Of a stretch of 64,000 bases of DNA, positions 53,422 to 62,762 are shown piece by piece. The stretch comes from CALKZN01 sp050633585 (GTDB lineage: Bacteria; Pseudomonadota; Gammaproteobacteria; Arenicellales; Arenicellaceae). The translations under genes were made by a program, and so were the position numbers. The notes below the pieces were generated by a model that made no database searches, was not told the origin of the DNA, and worked only from the letters and a program-made list of their open reading frames with translations. The DNA lies in NCBI GenBank assembly GCA_050633585.1, contig JBOEGT010000002.1:62001-126000 (forward strand), read 5' to 3'. Positions within the stretch are counted from its first letter, which is position 1. The number at the start of each line of letters is the position of its first letter.

Positions 53422-54111
53422 ATGCGTATTGCTCTAATAGAAGATGATCAAGATCAAATAGATTTATTATGCTTATGGCTAGAAGCCATGGAGCATGATG
53501 CCGTTGTGTATACTGATGGTACGAGTTTTATACAAGGGTTAGTGAAAGAAAGCTATGATTTAATAGTGCTAGATTGGATGTTGCCAAATATTACTGGTAT
53601 TGAAGTGCTTCGCCATATTCGATCCAATAATGACCAAACTCCTGTTTTGTTTGTAACGGCTAAAGATGCCGAAGAAGATATCGTACAAGCACTAGAAGCG
53701 GGTGCTGATGATTATATGGCGAAGCCTATTTCGGAGCCTGAAACTAAGGCACGTATTAAAGCCTTAATGAGGCGTTCAGGTTCTTTGCCAACAGAACAAA
53801 CAGAATTCACTTTTGATCCGTACAGTTTTGATACTAAAACAAGGGAGTTGGCTTTGCATGGCAAAGTCGTTTCATTGACGCAAAAAGAATACGAGCTAAT
53901 GGTATTTTTATTAAGAAATGAAGGGCGTGTTATTTCTCGAGGGCATTTGTTGCAAGTGGTGTGGGGGACGAGTCCACAGATAAATACTCGCACCGTCGAT
54001 ACGCATATTAGTCGGTTGCGTAATAAATTAGATATAAAACCAGAGAGCAGTGGCTGGGAGTTATCATCGATATATCAACACGGTTATCGGTTAGAACAAG
54101 TTAAAAATTAA
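53422..54111 (+). CDS. OmpR/PhoB-type response regulator heading a signalling island
   Basis: 229 aa. Receiver with phospho-acceptor Asp51 in LIVLDWMLPNITGIE and Lys in DYMAKPIS, then an OmpR winged helix with VSLTQKEYELMVFLLRNEGRVISR and TVDTHISRLRNKL. No membrane kinase of the usual OmpR partner type is adjacent. The next genes instead encode a coiled-coil protein, a membrane protein, a Rab-like GTPase, a hybrid kinase and an HPt protein, so it is probably the output end of that phosphorelay. Confidence 0.92.
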   Translation: MRIALIEDDQDQIDLLCLWLEAMEHDAVVYTDGTSFIQGLVKESYDLIVLDWMLPNITGIEVLRHIRSNNDQTPVLFVTAKDAEEDIVQALEAGADDYMAKPISEPETKARIKALMRRSGSLPTEQTEFTFDPYSFDTKTRELALHGKVVSLTQKEYELMVFLLRNEGRVISRGHLLQVVWGTSPQINTRTVDTHISRLRNKLDIKPESSGWELSSIYQHGYRLEQVKN

Positions 54112-54128
54112 AGGTATGCGAGGAAGCT

Positions 54129-54587
54129 ATGTCAGATAAACAGAAAAAACAGACGGCTGAAATTATTGACCCAGGCTTAGGTGAGCTTGATAAAGTTCGC
54201 AATATTTTATTCGGGCGGCAGGTTAAAGCTTACGAAGATCGTTTTGCTGAGCTTGAAAGCTCGCTAAATAATATGATCACTGAATTAAGTCAGACGATTG
54301 AACAGCGATTGACTGATTTAGAGGCAGACTTCCAAGAACGGGAAAAGCAACTCAGAAGCTCGTTAGATGATGCGGATGCAAACGCGTCTCAAAGCTTTTC
54401 TGAAATGCGAAGTGATATGGATAGTGTGACAGCTGCATTAGGCACTGACTTGGCCCAGGCTAAAGGGGAGCTTCGCACAGAGCTTTCAAAAGTGAATTCA
54501 AAGCTATCATCCGATAAAACGGATAGGGAATCTTTGGCAATGATGTTTGATGAAATGAGTATGCGTCTGCGCAATGGCGAGAAATAG
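54129..54587 (+). CDS. Coiled-coil protein of unknown function
   Basis: 152 aa, no membrane segment, almost entirely predicted coiled coil after residue 30, rich in Glu, Ser and Asp. The N terminus carries the motif L20-DKV-R-N-I-L-F-G-R-Q31, which recurs with identical spacing in the next protein (L4-TEL-R-N-I-I-V-G-E-Q15). I do not recognise the family. Context suggests a structural or docking partner in the GTPase/phosphorelay system. AGGAAG lies just upstream of the ATG. Confidence 0.75.
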   Translation: MSDKQKKQTAEIIDPGLGELDKVRNILFGRQVKAYEDRFAELESSLNNMITELSQTIEQRLTDLEADFQEREKQLRSSLDDADANASQSFSEMRSDMDSVTAALGTDLAQAKGELRTELSKVNSKLSSDKTDRESLAMMFDEMSMRLRNGEK

Positions 54588-54638
54588 CATCTATTGATTG
54601 ATGTTAGTGAATTCATTATTTTTCAATAAAAACTGCTG

Positions 54639-55793
54639 ATGAATCAACTGACTGAGTTACGCAATATTATTGTTGGAGAGCAGCAAGAAGAGTTGCAGTT
54701 GCTTAAAGATCGACTTGAGCAAACGCGAATAGATCCTGAAAAACTTGCAATAATGCTTCCTGAAGCATTCCGGTTGACAGAAAGTGTGAACAATTCAATG
54801 GTTGCCAATGAGATGCAGCCGTATATGTCAAAATCAGTCATCCGTGCGGTCGAAGATGATCCGCATGGATTTGCCGAAGTTTTATATCCTGCACTCGTTC
54901 CTGCGATTCGTTTAATGTTGATGAATGCCATTAAGGCATTTACACGCCGGATTAATACCACGATCGAATCGACTACCACTGCACAAGGCTTAAAGTGGCG
55001 TTTTGAAGCCATGCGAACGGGTGAATCGTATTCCGAAGTCGTTATGCGCAAGACCTTGGATTACCGTGTTGAGCAATTATATTTATTGAAGTCGGATTCG
55101 GGAGTGCTTATCGAGCACTTGGTGAATGAGGATATTGGTTCAATAGATTCTGATGCAGTTGCTGCCATGTTTTCGGCCATTCAATCTTTTGTTCGTGACT
55201 CGTTTAATAGTGAAGATGGTGAAAACCTGAATCAAATCAGTGTGGGTGATCTTAATGTTTGGCTTGTGCATCGACCTAGGGTTACATTAGCCTGTGTAGT
55301 TAGAGGAAGTATTCCTTTTCAACTCAGGGATAGGTTGGATGCAGTCCAGGATAGTATTTTTTCTCGCTATGCACGACAGATAAAAGAGTTTGATGGGTCT
55401 CAAAATCAAATTTTAGGTATTCGTGAATTATTAGAACCTTGCTTGGAATTGCGTTTGAAAACAGAGGCTACAAAGAAAAAGAAAGCACCGTTAGCATCAT
55501 TTTTAATACTAATAAGTGTGCTGGCTGCCATAGCGTACTGGTCTTTTGCTTCGTTGCAACAGCAACGTATGCAGCGCAATGTCGAGAATTTGCTATTTGT
55601 AACACCTGGTATTTTACCTACTGAGGTAAAATGGGATAAAAGACGCTTAATTGTGGTTGGTTTAAAAGACCCAGACGCCAAAATTCCGTGGGAAAAACTC
55701 AAAGAGTATGGTGTTGAGGTTGATAAAATAGATTTATCGCTAAAAACCTTAAAGAGCTTTCAGCCTATCAAGACAGTTAAGCCCAGTTATTAA
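54639..55793 (+). CDS. Membrane protein of unknown function paired with the small GTPase
   Basis: 384 aa. Layout: the N-terminal LxxxRNIxxGxQ motif (4-15), a helical domain to about 280 with a conserved-looking MKTLD-YRVEQLYLLKSDSG stretch, a basic segment (KKKKAP), one transmembrane helix (about 284-304) and a short domain of about 75 residues on the far side, with LPTEVKWDKRRLIVVGLKDP. With a basic stretch before the helix, the N-terminal domain should face the cytoplasm and the C-terminal tail the periplasm. The tail looks like the BON/OmpA-linker region of larger proteins, but no OmpA domain follows. Function unknown; it may be the membrane receptor of the GTPase. Confidence 0.72.
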   Translation: MNQLTELRNIIVGEQQEELQLLKDRLEQTRIDPEKLAIMLPEAFRLTESVNNSMVANEMQPYMSKSVIRAVEDDPHGFAEVLYPALVPAIRLMLMNAIKAFTRRINTTIESTTTAQGLKWRFEAMRTGESYSEVVMRKTLDYRVEQLYLLKSDSGVLIEHLVNEDIGSIDSDAVAAMFSAIQSFVRDSFNSEDGENLNQISVGDLNVWLVHRPRVTLACVVRGSIPFQLRDRLDAVQDSIFSRYARQIKEFDGSQNQILGIRELLEPCLELRLKTEATKKKKAPLASFLILISVLAAIAYWSFASLQQQRMQRNVENLLFVTPGILPTEVKWDKRRLIVVGLKDPDAKIPWEKLKEYGVEVDKIDLSLKTLKSFQPIKTVKPSY

Positions 55794-55838
55794 ATATTCA
55801 ATCAGTATAGCCTTAATGAAAAAATAGAAGAACAAAGA

Positions 55839-56339
55839 GTGACTGAAATCAAAAAAAAGATATGCATGGTGGGAGATTTTGCGGTTGGCAAGACAAGTTT
55901 GACACAGCAGTTTGTCAATCAAATATTTTCAGAACAATATTTGACCACTATTGGTGTCAAAATAGATACAAAAATAGTGGAGTCATCTGACAAAAGTTCT
56001 TGTAAATTAGTGGTTTGGGATGTGGCTGGTCGTGACTCTTTGACGCCCTTGCAAACAAGCTATTTGATGGGTGCAGCTGGTTTTCTGTTGATCGTTGATG
56101 GCACGAGACGAGAAAGTATCGCGTCAACGAAATTTTTGATTGACTCGGCAAAGAAAAAAATTCCGAATGCGGCGTTTTTAATTTTAGTCAATAAAAGTGA
56201 TTTAACTGATGCTTGGGTGTTTGATGAAAGGGATGAAAAGTTCTTTTCTGATAACCAATGGGAATTTTTCATTACCAGTGCTAAAGCGGCATCCAATGTT
56301 GAGCAAGCATTTATAAAGCTTGTTGACAAAATGCTTTAA
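55839..56339 (+). CDS. Rab/Ras-like small GTPase
   Basis: 166 aa, single G domain. Seen: G1 GDFAVGKTS (12-20), G2 Thr within YLTTIGV (a Rab-like switch I), G3 WDVAGRD (60-66) where the catalytic Gln of Ras is Arg65, G4 NKSD (118-121) and G5 TSAK (146-149). No C-terminal prenylation cysteine; the protein ends at ...KLVDKML. The start is GTG 55839 with AAAGAG close upstream. Bacterial Ras-superfamily proteins of the Rup/MglA groups are known, but the Rab-like TTIGV switch and the setting inside a phosphorelay are unusual. The next gene starts 16 bases later. Its regulator and effector are unknown; neighbours are the obvious candidates. Confidence 0.88.
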   Translation: MTEIKKKICMVGDFAVGKTSLTQQFVNQIFSEQYLTTIGVKIDTKIVESSDKSSCKLVVWDVAGRDSLTPLQTSYLMGAAGFLLIVDGTRRESIASTKFLIDSAKKKIPNAAFLILVNKSDLTDAWVFDERDEKFFSDNQWEFFITSAKAASNVEQAFIKLVDKML

Positions 56340-56355
56340 CGAATGGTGCGATGAT

Positions 56356-57873
56356 ATGTCATTAACACGATCACAGACTCAAAAGTTAAAAGCGTTAATG
56401 CTTGCTTCTCATAAGCCCGCTTATTTTGTGATGAATGCGAAATTGGAGTTGCTTGAGTGGAGTAATAATCTCGAAGAATATGGCTTTACTGGCTTACGCC
56501 AAGGAGTTCATGCTAGCGACGTGTTTGATTTTATGGTCGGTTATGATGGTGAGAGCGAATTAGAATTGCCGATTGTTTCAATGCCTGCTGGAATGCATTG
56601 CTCCATCTCAAGCGTTCGTGATAATGATCAAATCAATATACTAATATTGGATGCGAGTCATGATTTTGAACAGCAGTATCAGCTGCAACAAAAAGCAAAT
56701 GATGCGCAGTTGTATAACATGCGATTGCAAAAATTGATGCAAGAATTGTTCAATACTCAGAAGTTATTAGAAAGTAAAAATCAACAGTTGGCGGAGGCTG
56801 CGCGCTTGCAGTCAAGGTTCTTGTCGGGTGTTTCGCATGAGTTCAGAACGCCGTTAACCTCATTGATTGGTTTTACTGAAGTGCTGCACGGCAAAGTAAA
56901 AGACCAAGAGTCTATTGAGCAGCTAAATATTGTGCGTGGTAGCGCTAAATATATGTTGTCGCTTGTTGAGAACTTATTAGATCATGGTCGGCTGGATTCA
57001 TCAGGTCTGTCTTTACAATTTACATCAGTCAAGGTTTCTGAATGGTTCAGTGTGATTGTTCAGATGCTTGAGCCATTAGCGCATTCTAAAGGCTTGACTT
57101 TAACGCATGAGTTTAAAGCTTCAGAAGATTTGCTGGTATCGATTGACCATGTTCGTGTACAGCAATGTGTGATTAATATTGCAAATAATGCTATTAAATT
57201 TACTGAAAAAGGCTCAGTAAATCTATCCTTGGATTGGCAAGACAATATGTTGCATCTAATGGTGACAGATACGGGAATCGGTATGGATGCTGATGAAACG
57301 AACAGTTTATTCAGTGCTTTTTGGCAATCAAAAAAGCATGAACAACCGGGTACGGGTCTGGGTATGACGATTACCCAGAAGTTGCTAGAGCTAATGGGTG
57401 GAGAAATTTCTGTCAAATCTGAACCTGGGAAGGGGTCGAGTATCGGCTTTTATGTTCCAGCGGCTAAGGCTGAAGATAATGCTCCAATGCAGCAAGGCCT
57501 TGTCATTAAGGAGCCGATTAGAGATTATAAAGTTTTAGTGGTTGAGGATGATGACGATATCGCCGACCTCATAGAGCTTAGGTTAACCTCATTAGGCTAC
57601 CGCGTGAATCGCTGTAAAAATGGCCATGAGTGCATCAAGTGGGTGAAAGATGAGTCAGCTGATGTGATATTACTTGATTTGAATATGCCGATCATGAACG
57701 GAGAGGAAACGCTAAAATATCTTCGCAGCATAGGATGTAAAACGCCAACCTATATTATGTCTGCCCGTCAACTTGATGAAGGGGTTGATATTGGTGCTCA
57801 AGGCCAACTATTAAAGCCGGTAGACTTTGACGTGCTAGCACACGTTTTAGAAGAGTGTTTTGCGGAAGAGTGA
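56356..57873 (+). CDS. Soluble hybrid histidine kinase with C-terminal receiver
   Basis: 505 aa from ATG 56356; an in-frame TTG 36 bases upstream would overlap the GTPase and is less likely. Domains: a PAS-like N-terminal domain (about 15-105), a coiled-coil linker (105-155), HisKA with His161 in GVSHEFRTPLTSL, HATPase with CVINIANNAIKF, VTDTGIGMD and GTGLGMTIT, then a receiver with Asp441 in VILLDLNMPIMNGE. No transmembrane segment, so it senses a cytoplasmic state, possibly that of the GTPase or the membrane partner. It should pass phosphate to its own receiver and then to the HPt protein next door. Confidence 0.92.
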   Translation: MSLTRSQTQKLKALMLASHKPAYFVMNAKLELLEWSNNLEEYGFTGLRQGVHASDVFDFMVGYDGESELELPIVSMPAGMHCSISSVRDNDQINILILDASHDFEQQYQLQQKANDAQLYNMRLQKLMQELFNTQKLLESKNQQLAEAARLQSRFLSGVSHEFRTPLTSLIGFTEVLHGKVKDQESIEQLNIVRGSAKYMLSLVENLLDHGRLDSSGLSLQFTSVKVSEWFSVIVQMLEPLAHSKGLTLTHEFKASEDLLVSIDHVRVQQCVINIANNAIKFTEKGSVNLSLDWQDNMLHLMVTDTGIGMDADETNSLFSAFWQSKKHEQPGTGLGMTITQKLLELMGGEISVKSEPGKGSSIGFYVPAAKAEDNAPMQQGLVIKEPIRDYKVLVVEDDDDIADLIELRLTSLGYRVNRCKNGHECIKWVKDESADVILLDLNMPIMNGEETLKYLRSIGCKTPTYIMSARQLDEGVDIGAQGQLLKPVDFDVLAHVLEECFAEE

Positions 57874-57900
57874 ATCATGATTGATAAGGGCGAGTGTTAA

Positions 57901-58176
57901 ATGGTTTCTGATGCCGAAAAGCTGCTACGAGCACGTTACTCAGAAAAATTGCCGGACAAAATAACCGCTATGCAGACGTTGCTGGAAGGTCGTGATGTTC
58001 AGCAATTGCAAATTCATTTACATAAACTGGCCGGTTCAGCGGGCATGTATGGCTATGATGCGATATCAATTGTCGCGAGTGATTTGGAAGCTGTTTTGGT
58101 GTCTGAGAACTCTGTGGATGGAGAAAACTTTCAAGCATTATTTGCGAAGCTTTGTGCTAAGGTGAATGCGAGTTAA
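57901..58176 (+). CDS. Stand-alone HPt phosphotransfer protein
   Basis: 91 aa. Seen: the HPt active site LHKLAGSAGMYGYDAIS with His41, in a helical protein of usual length. Placed 27 bases after the hybrid kinase, it fits as the relay between the kinase receiver and the OmpR-type regulator at 53422. Start ATG 57901. Confidence 0.9.
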   Translation: MVSDAEKLLRARYSEKLPDKITAMQTLLEGRDVQQLQIHLHKLAGSAGMYGYDAISIVASDLEAVLVSENSVDGENFQALFAKLCAKVNAS

Positions 58177-58253
58177 GTGATTTTTAAGGTGCTTAAGCGT
58201 CCTGCATTTATAATGCCCTGTAACGAACAAAGAGATTAATCAAGAGGAATTTC

Positions 58254-59171
58254 ATGCGTTGGAAAGGTAGAAGACAAAGTTCTAATGTAGAAGATCGCCG
58301 CGGAATGGGTGGTTTTGGTGGTATGTTTGGTGGAGGTGTTCGTGGTGGGCGCCGAGTTCGCAGTCGTCGAAAAGGTGGTATCGGTTCTCTCATCTTTGTT
58401 GCCATTATTATGCTTTTTTTTGGAAAAAACCTAGGCTTAAATTTTTCTGACTTACTGGGCGGTGATTTAGGCGGTGGTGCGCACTCTCCTTCATCAGGAA
58501 CCTATCAACAAAGAGCTTCTACTCAAAGCGCTGCTCAACAAGAAGAAATTGTGAGCTTCGTCAAAGTGGTGTTAGCTGAGACAGAAGATACTTGGGCGCA
58601 AATATTTGCAAAATCAGGGCAACGATACCGTCCTCCTAGCTTGGTGTTGTTTGATAACAGTACTCCAACGGCTTGTGGTACTGGTCAGGCGGCATCGGGA
58701 CCTTTTTATTGTCCAGGCGATCAGAAGATTTATATTGATTTAGACTTTATGGGTGAGCTACAGCGCATGGGTGCGCAGGGTGATTTTGCTTTTGCTTATG
58801 TTATTGCTCATGAAGTTGCGCACCATATTCAAACGGTGATGGGAATTTCTGAGAAGGTCCAACGGCAGAAAAGGCAAAGCAGCAAAATTCAAGGCAATGC
58901 ACTTCAAGTCAAAATGGAGCTTCAAGCTGATTGTTTGGCCGGTTTATGGGCGAATCATACAGAACGACGTAATGCGATTCTTGAGCCAGGCGATATTGAA
59001 GAAGGTATTAATGCGGCGGCAGCTGTTGGTGATGACCGTATTAGCGGTGGAAGATTGAGCCGGAAGCATTATACGCATGGATCATCAAAAGAGCGTGTTG
59101 GTTGGTTTATGCAAGGGTTTAAAACTGGAGATATCAGCCGTTGTGACACATTTAGTCAATCTGGCTTTTAA
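58254..59171 (+). CDS. ypfJ: YpfJ-family neutral zinc metallopeptidase
   Basis: 305 aa. Seen: the basic N terminus MRWKGRRQSSNVEDRRG, a Gly/Arg-rich stretch, one membrane helix (about 43-60), then a zinc-peptidase domain with HExxH-type motif VIAHEVAHHIQ and MELQADCLAGLWANH supplying the third ligand region. Family members are predicted membrane-anchored proteases whose substrates are not known. AGAGG ribosome-binding site; stands alone. Confidence 0.92.
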   Translation: MRWKGRRQSSNVEDRRGMGGFGGMFGGGVRGGRRVRSRRKGGIGSLIFVAIIMLFFGKNLGLNFSDLLGGDLGGGAHSPSSGTYQQRASTQSAAQQEEIVSFVKVVLAETEDTWAQIFAKSGQRYRPPSLVLFDNSTPTACGTGQAASGPFYCPGDQKIYIDLDFMGELQRMGAQGDFAFAYVIAHEVAHHIQTVMGISEKVQRQKRQSSKIQGNALQVKMELQADCLAGLWANHTERRNAILEPGDIEEGINAAAAVGDDRISGGRLSRKHYTHGSSKERVGWFMQGFKTGDISRCDTFSQSGF

Positions 59172-59222
59172 ATAAAAGCCAGATTATTTTTGGAAAAGTA
59201 TATATTAGGCAGGTAGTGATTT

Positions 59223-59948
59223 TTATGCCAGATTACTTAGAGTAAACCCATTCTCATTGTGTAATAAAAAGCTGCTTTGAGTGTACCAATCCCCTAGAAC
59301 AATTCGCTCAGCGTTTCCGGTGTTAGTCGCATGCTTGTGGATCGCCGGGCGATGAGTGTGACCATGAATCATGCGCGTGACTTGATGCTTTTCAAATAGT
59401 TGAACAACTGCATCGGCATTCACGTCCATAATTTCATCGCTAATTTCTGATTTGTGTTCAGCGCTCATGCCGCGCATTTTTTCGGCGGTAGCGATACGTT
59501 CTTCAATAGATAATGATAAAGCATGCTGATGGAACGCTTTGTTGCACATCATTTGTTGTCGAAACTGTTGGTGTAAGTGATCGTCAGTGCAGAGACTGTC
59601 GCCATGAAGAATCAGCACTTTTTCGCCATTGAGTTCAATAATGCTTTCATCTTCAAGGATCGTGAATCCAGTATGCTTGGCAAAGACATCACCGACTAAA
59701 AAGTCCCTATTCCCCGCAAGGAAATAGCCTTTTATGCCATTGTCAGTCAAAATTTTTAATGCATCCAATACCGGCTCCATGCCTAACATGCTAGCGGCGT
59801 CATCACCGATCCAGTATTCAAATAAATCACCCAGAATATATAAAGTGTCGACGCCTGAAAGTTCGTTCAGTAGATACTGTTGAAAGCGTTGACTAATGTC
59901 TGGCGCTTTGGCTGAAAGGTGTAAGTCGGAGATAAATGCAGTGCTCAT
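59223..59948 (-). CDS. lpxH: UDP-2,3-diacylglucosamine hydrolase
   Basis: Peripheral membrane enzyme of lipid A synthesis, 241 aa. Seen: calcineurin-like metal motifs FISDLHLS (near the N terminus), LGDLFEYWIGDD, AGNRDFLVG, LHGDSLCTDD and IHGHTHRP. Convergent with ypfJ and divergent from psd. Confidence 0.95.
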   Translation of the reverse strand: MSTAFISDLHLSAKAPDISQRFQQYLLNELSGVDTLYILGDLFEYWIGDDAASMLGMEPVLDALKILTDNGIKGYFLAGNRDFLVGDVFAKHTGFTILEDESIIELNGEKVLILHGDSLCTDDHLHQQFRQQMMCNKAFHQHALSLSIEERIATAEKMRGMSAEHKSEISDEIMDVNADAVVQLFEKHQVTRMIHGHTHRPAIHKHATNTGNAERIVLGDWYTQSSFLLHNENGFTLSNLA

Positions 59949-60187
59949 AATGGTCTTAAACTGTGTTTTGTAGTGCTATTTTACGCGGATATTTTATGCT
60001 ATATCGTATTTTTTTGTGCCATATATGGAAGATCTTTTGGTTTTTTATAAGAATTTTTTGTGTCACTCAATGCGCTATCCAGCATAAGAATTTTAGTACC
60101 TAGTTGAATGTTGCATGTAGTGACGTAAAAGGTATTCCAATCAGCTCTCATCAGGTATAATTCATCGCCCAATAAATGAGGTGAATC

Positions 60188-60847
60188 TTGAGTACATCAA
60201 CTTCCAAAAAAATTGATCAACACCCACTTCTTGCAAGAGAGGGGTGGTTCTATTTATTCTTAGCAATTGTGGCGTCATTCGCTGCTTATTACTGGCTGAA
60301 TGCTGCCATTTTTGTTGTTTTCTTTTTGTTGGCCTTATTCGTTTTACAATTTTTTCGCGACCCTCATAGAGCGATCCCTCAAGAAGAGAATGTTATTGTT
60401 TCTCCCGCTGATGGCAAGGTTATTTTTGTGGGCGAAGTCAATGATCCTTATTTAGATCGAGTGGCGTTAAAAATCAGTGTTTTCATGAATGTGTTTTCAG
60501 TTCACTCAAATCGGTCGCCATTAACAGGCACGGTGAAAGCGGTTGAACATTATCCGGGTAAATTTGTGAATGCTGCCTTGGACAAAGCGTCTGAAGCGAA
60601 TGAAAGAAACGCAATTGTTCTTGAAGATGAGCAAGGTAGAGAAATCGTCAGTGTTCAAGTGGCGGGGCTGGTTGCTAGGCGTATTCTCTGCTATGTTGAA
60701 CCAGGAGATGCACTTGAGCGTGGGCAACGTTATGGTTTTATTCGTTTTGGATCTCGTGTAGATCTGTTTTTACCCACCGACTTTAAAACACGTGTTTCGA
60801 TTGGTGACAATGTGTCATCAGGCCGTGATATTTTAGGTGGCTTTTAG
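60188..60847 (+). CDS. psd: Phosphatidylserine decarboxylase, short (archaeal-type) form
   Basis: 219 aa. Two hydrophobic helices near the N terminus (about 22-55), then the enzyme domain with VSPADGKVIFVGE, FMNVFSVHSNRSPLTG and the self-cleavage site in IRFGSRVDLFLP (Gly-Ser bond creating the pyruvoyl group). The short form differs from the E. coli 320-aa enzyme. It sits directly before pssA, so the two steps from CDP-diacylglycerol to phosphatidylethanolamine are encoded together. Confidence 0.94.
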   Translation: MSTSTSKKIDQHPLLAREGWFYLFLAIVASFAAYYWLNAAIFVVFFLLALFVLQFFRDPHRAIPQEENVIVSPADGKVIFVGEVNDPYLDRVALKISVFMNVFSVHSNRSPLTGTVKAVEHYPGKFVNAALDKASEANERNAIVLEDEQGREIVSVQVAGLVARRILCYVEPGDALERGQRYGFIRFGSRVDLFLPTDFKTRVSIGDNVSSGRDILGGF

Positions 60848-60929
60848 CTATCTTAAATGAATGAACGTTAAAATATACAAATAGCCTCAAACAAATGCAC
60901 GAGTCTATAGGTTACAACTGGAGTTAAAC

Positions 60930-61763
60930 ATGTCAAATTCTCCGAAAGAAGAGGTAAAGTTGGTTGATATGAATAAAAATCAATCGACTCATGAGGTTGT
61001 GAAAACAGCTCAACTATCGCCTAGGCATGTTTATGCTATTCCAAACCTAGCAACTACTGGCGGTTTGTTTGCTGGGTTTTATGCGATTATGCAGGCAGGA
61101 GCCGGTCATTATGAGGCGGCGTGTATTGCGATTTATATCGCTATGATCATGGATATTCTTGACGGCCGATTAGCGCGGTTGTTGAACTTGACCAGCGACT
61201 TTGGAGCTCAATATGACAGCATGGCCGATATGATGTCTTTTGGTATTGCGCCTGCGCTGGTCATTCATCAGTGGTCTTTGCATTCTTTAGGCAAGATTGG
61301 AGCCTTGGTGACATTTGTCTATATTGCATTTGCGGCACTACGATTAGCAAGGTTTAATAGTTCAAGCTCTGGTGATGACAAGCGCTTCTTTATGGGGCTT
61401 GCCAGTCCGGCCGCTGCTGGGTTGGTCATTTCAGCGATGTATGTTGCGGTTGACTACAATGTCTCAGCATTAAGTATTGCACCCTATATGGCGATACTTG
61501 TTTTCGTCGCGGGTGTTTTGATGTTTAGTAATGTGCGATATCGGAGCTTTAAAGATTTTTCTTATCGTGATCGTATTCCAGTGGTTGGAATGATGATTGT
61601 GGTATTGGTTTTTGCGGCAGTCTATTTTGACCCTCCAGTTGCCTTTTTATTAGTGGGTGGTAGCTATTTTTTGAGTGGTTTAATTGGTTATGTCTGGCAT
61701 AATCGAACTAAATTGACAGAGGTAGCATCGTCGTCGTCAGACGTTGATGATGAGAGTAAATAA
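60930..61763 (+). CDS. pssA: CDP-diacylglycerol-serine O-phosphatidyltransferase
   Basis: 277 aa membrane enzyme of the CDP-alcohol phosphatidyltransferase type. Seen: the active-site pattern D-G-x2-A-R-x8-G-x3-D-x3-D in ILDGRLARLLNLTSDFG and YDSMADMM, about seven membrane helices, and a charged Ser/Asp-rich C terminus. The first ~30 residues are hydrophilic. Makes phosphatidylserine, the substrate of the preceding Psd. Confidence 0.95.
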   Translation: MSNSPKEEVKLVDMNKNQSTHEVVKTAQLSPRHVYAIPNLATTGGLFAGFYAIMQAGAGHYEAACIAIYIAMIMDILDGRLARLLNLTSDFGAQYDSMADMMSFGIAPALVIHQWSLHSLGKIGALVTFVYIAFAALRLARFNSSSSGDDKRFFMGLASPAAAGLVISAMYVAVDYNVSALSIAPYMAILVFVAGVLMFSNVRYRSFKDFSYRDRIPVVGMMIVVLVFAAVYFDPPVAFLLVGGSYFLSGLIGYVWHNRTKLTEVASSSSDVDDESK

Positions 61764-61810
61764 AGAGTTTTTCATTTCTTGAAGGCTTGATGAAATAAGT
61801 GAATTAATTT

Positions 61811-62698
61811 ATGCGTACACAAGACTTAATGGGTAGTTATGTTGCGATTGCAACACCTATGTTAACCAATGGTGAAGTTGATTATGACGCCTTAGAAAAG
61901 TTGATTGAGTTCCACGTTGAAAATGGAACTCATGGCATTGTTTCTGTTGGCACGACAGGTGAATCAGCCACGTTGAATGTTGATGAACATATTGCGGTTG
62001 TCGAATTTACTGTCAAAAAAGTAGCTGGGCGTATTCAAGTCATTGCAGGCACTGGTGCGAATTCAACCAGTGAAGCGATACACCTAACAAAATTGGCGAG
62101 CAATGCCGGTGTTGATGCATGTTTACTGGTTGTACCGTATTACAACAAACCCACTCAGGAAGGACTTTTTCAGCACTTTAAATCGATTGCTGAAGCAGTA
62201 GATATCCCTCAAATTTTATATAATGTGCCGGGAAGAACAGTGCTGTCAATGGCTAATGAGACGGCTGAACGCCTGTCAAACATAGATAACATTATTGGCA
62301 TCAAAGACGCTACTGGCGATATGGAGTTAGGTGCCGATTTGGTGCGTCGTGTCGGTGATAAAATGGCTGTGTTGTCAGGTGATGATGCAACCGCTTTGGG
62401 TTTAATTAAAGCGGGTGGCAAGGGTAATATTTCTGTGACCGCGAATATCGCGCCTAAAATGATGAGCGACCTTTGTGTGGCCGGAGTGAATGGCGACTTT
62501 GCGGCGGCAGACAAGATTAACGATGAGCTTGCAGAAATTAATCAGCAATTGTTTGTTGAGTCAAACCCAATTCCAGTCAAATGGGCGTTGGAAGAAATGG
62601 GTTTAACTCAGTCGGGTATCCGTTTACCACTCACTAGATTGGCCGAAGAGTTTCACGCGGGCGTATCAAGCGCTATGAAAAAACTTGGGTTAATTTAA
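61811..62698 (+). CDS. dapA: 4-hydroxy-tetrahydrodipicolinate synthase
   Basis: Condenses pyruvate with aspartate semialdehyde toward lysine and diaminopimelate. Seen: GSYVAIATPM, VSVGTTGESATL, Tyr in ILYNVPGRT and Schiff-base Lys in IGIKDATGD. 295 aa, usual length. Confidence 0.97.
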   Translation: MRTQDLMGSYVAIATPMLTNGEVDYDALEKLIEFHVENGTHGIVSVGTTGESATLNVDEHIAVVEFTVKKVAGRIQVIAGTGANSTSEAIHLTKLASNAGVDACLLVVPYYNKPTQEGLFQHFKSIAEAVDIPQILYNVPGRTVLSMANETAERLSNIDNIIGIKDATGDMELGADLVRRVGDKMAVLSGDDATALGLIKAGGKGNISVTANIAPKMMSDLCVAGVNGDFAAADKINDELAEINQQLFVESNPIPVKWALEEMGLTQSGIRLPLTRLAEEFHAGVSSAMKKLGLI

Positions 62699-62762
62699 GT
62701 CGCTTTTCAATAAAAATAAAAAACGAATACCACGATTTTCAGTGATTCAAGAGGTAAGAGAA

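Noticed and set aside
59996..60103. 35-codon frame between lpxH and psd
   Set aside because: No ribosome-binding site, Phe/Ile-heavy composition expected from AT-rich DNA, no recognisable motif.
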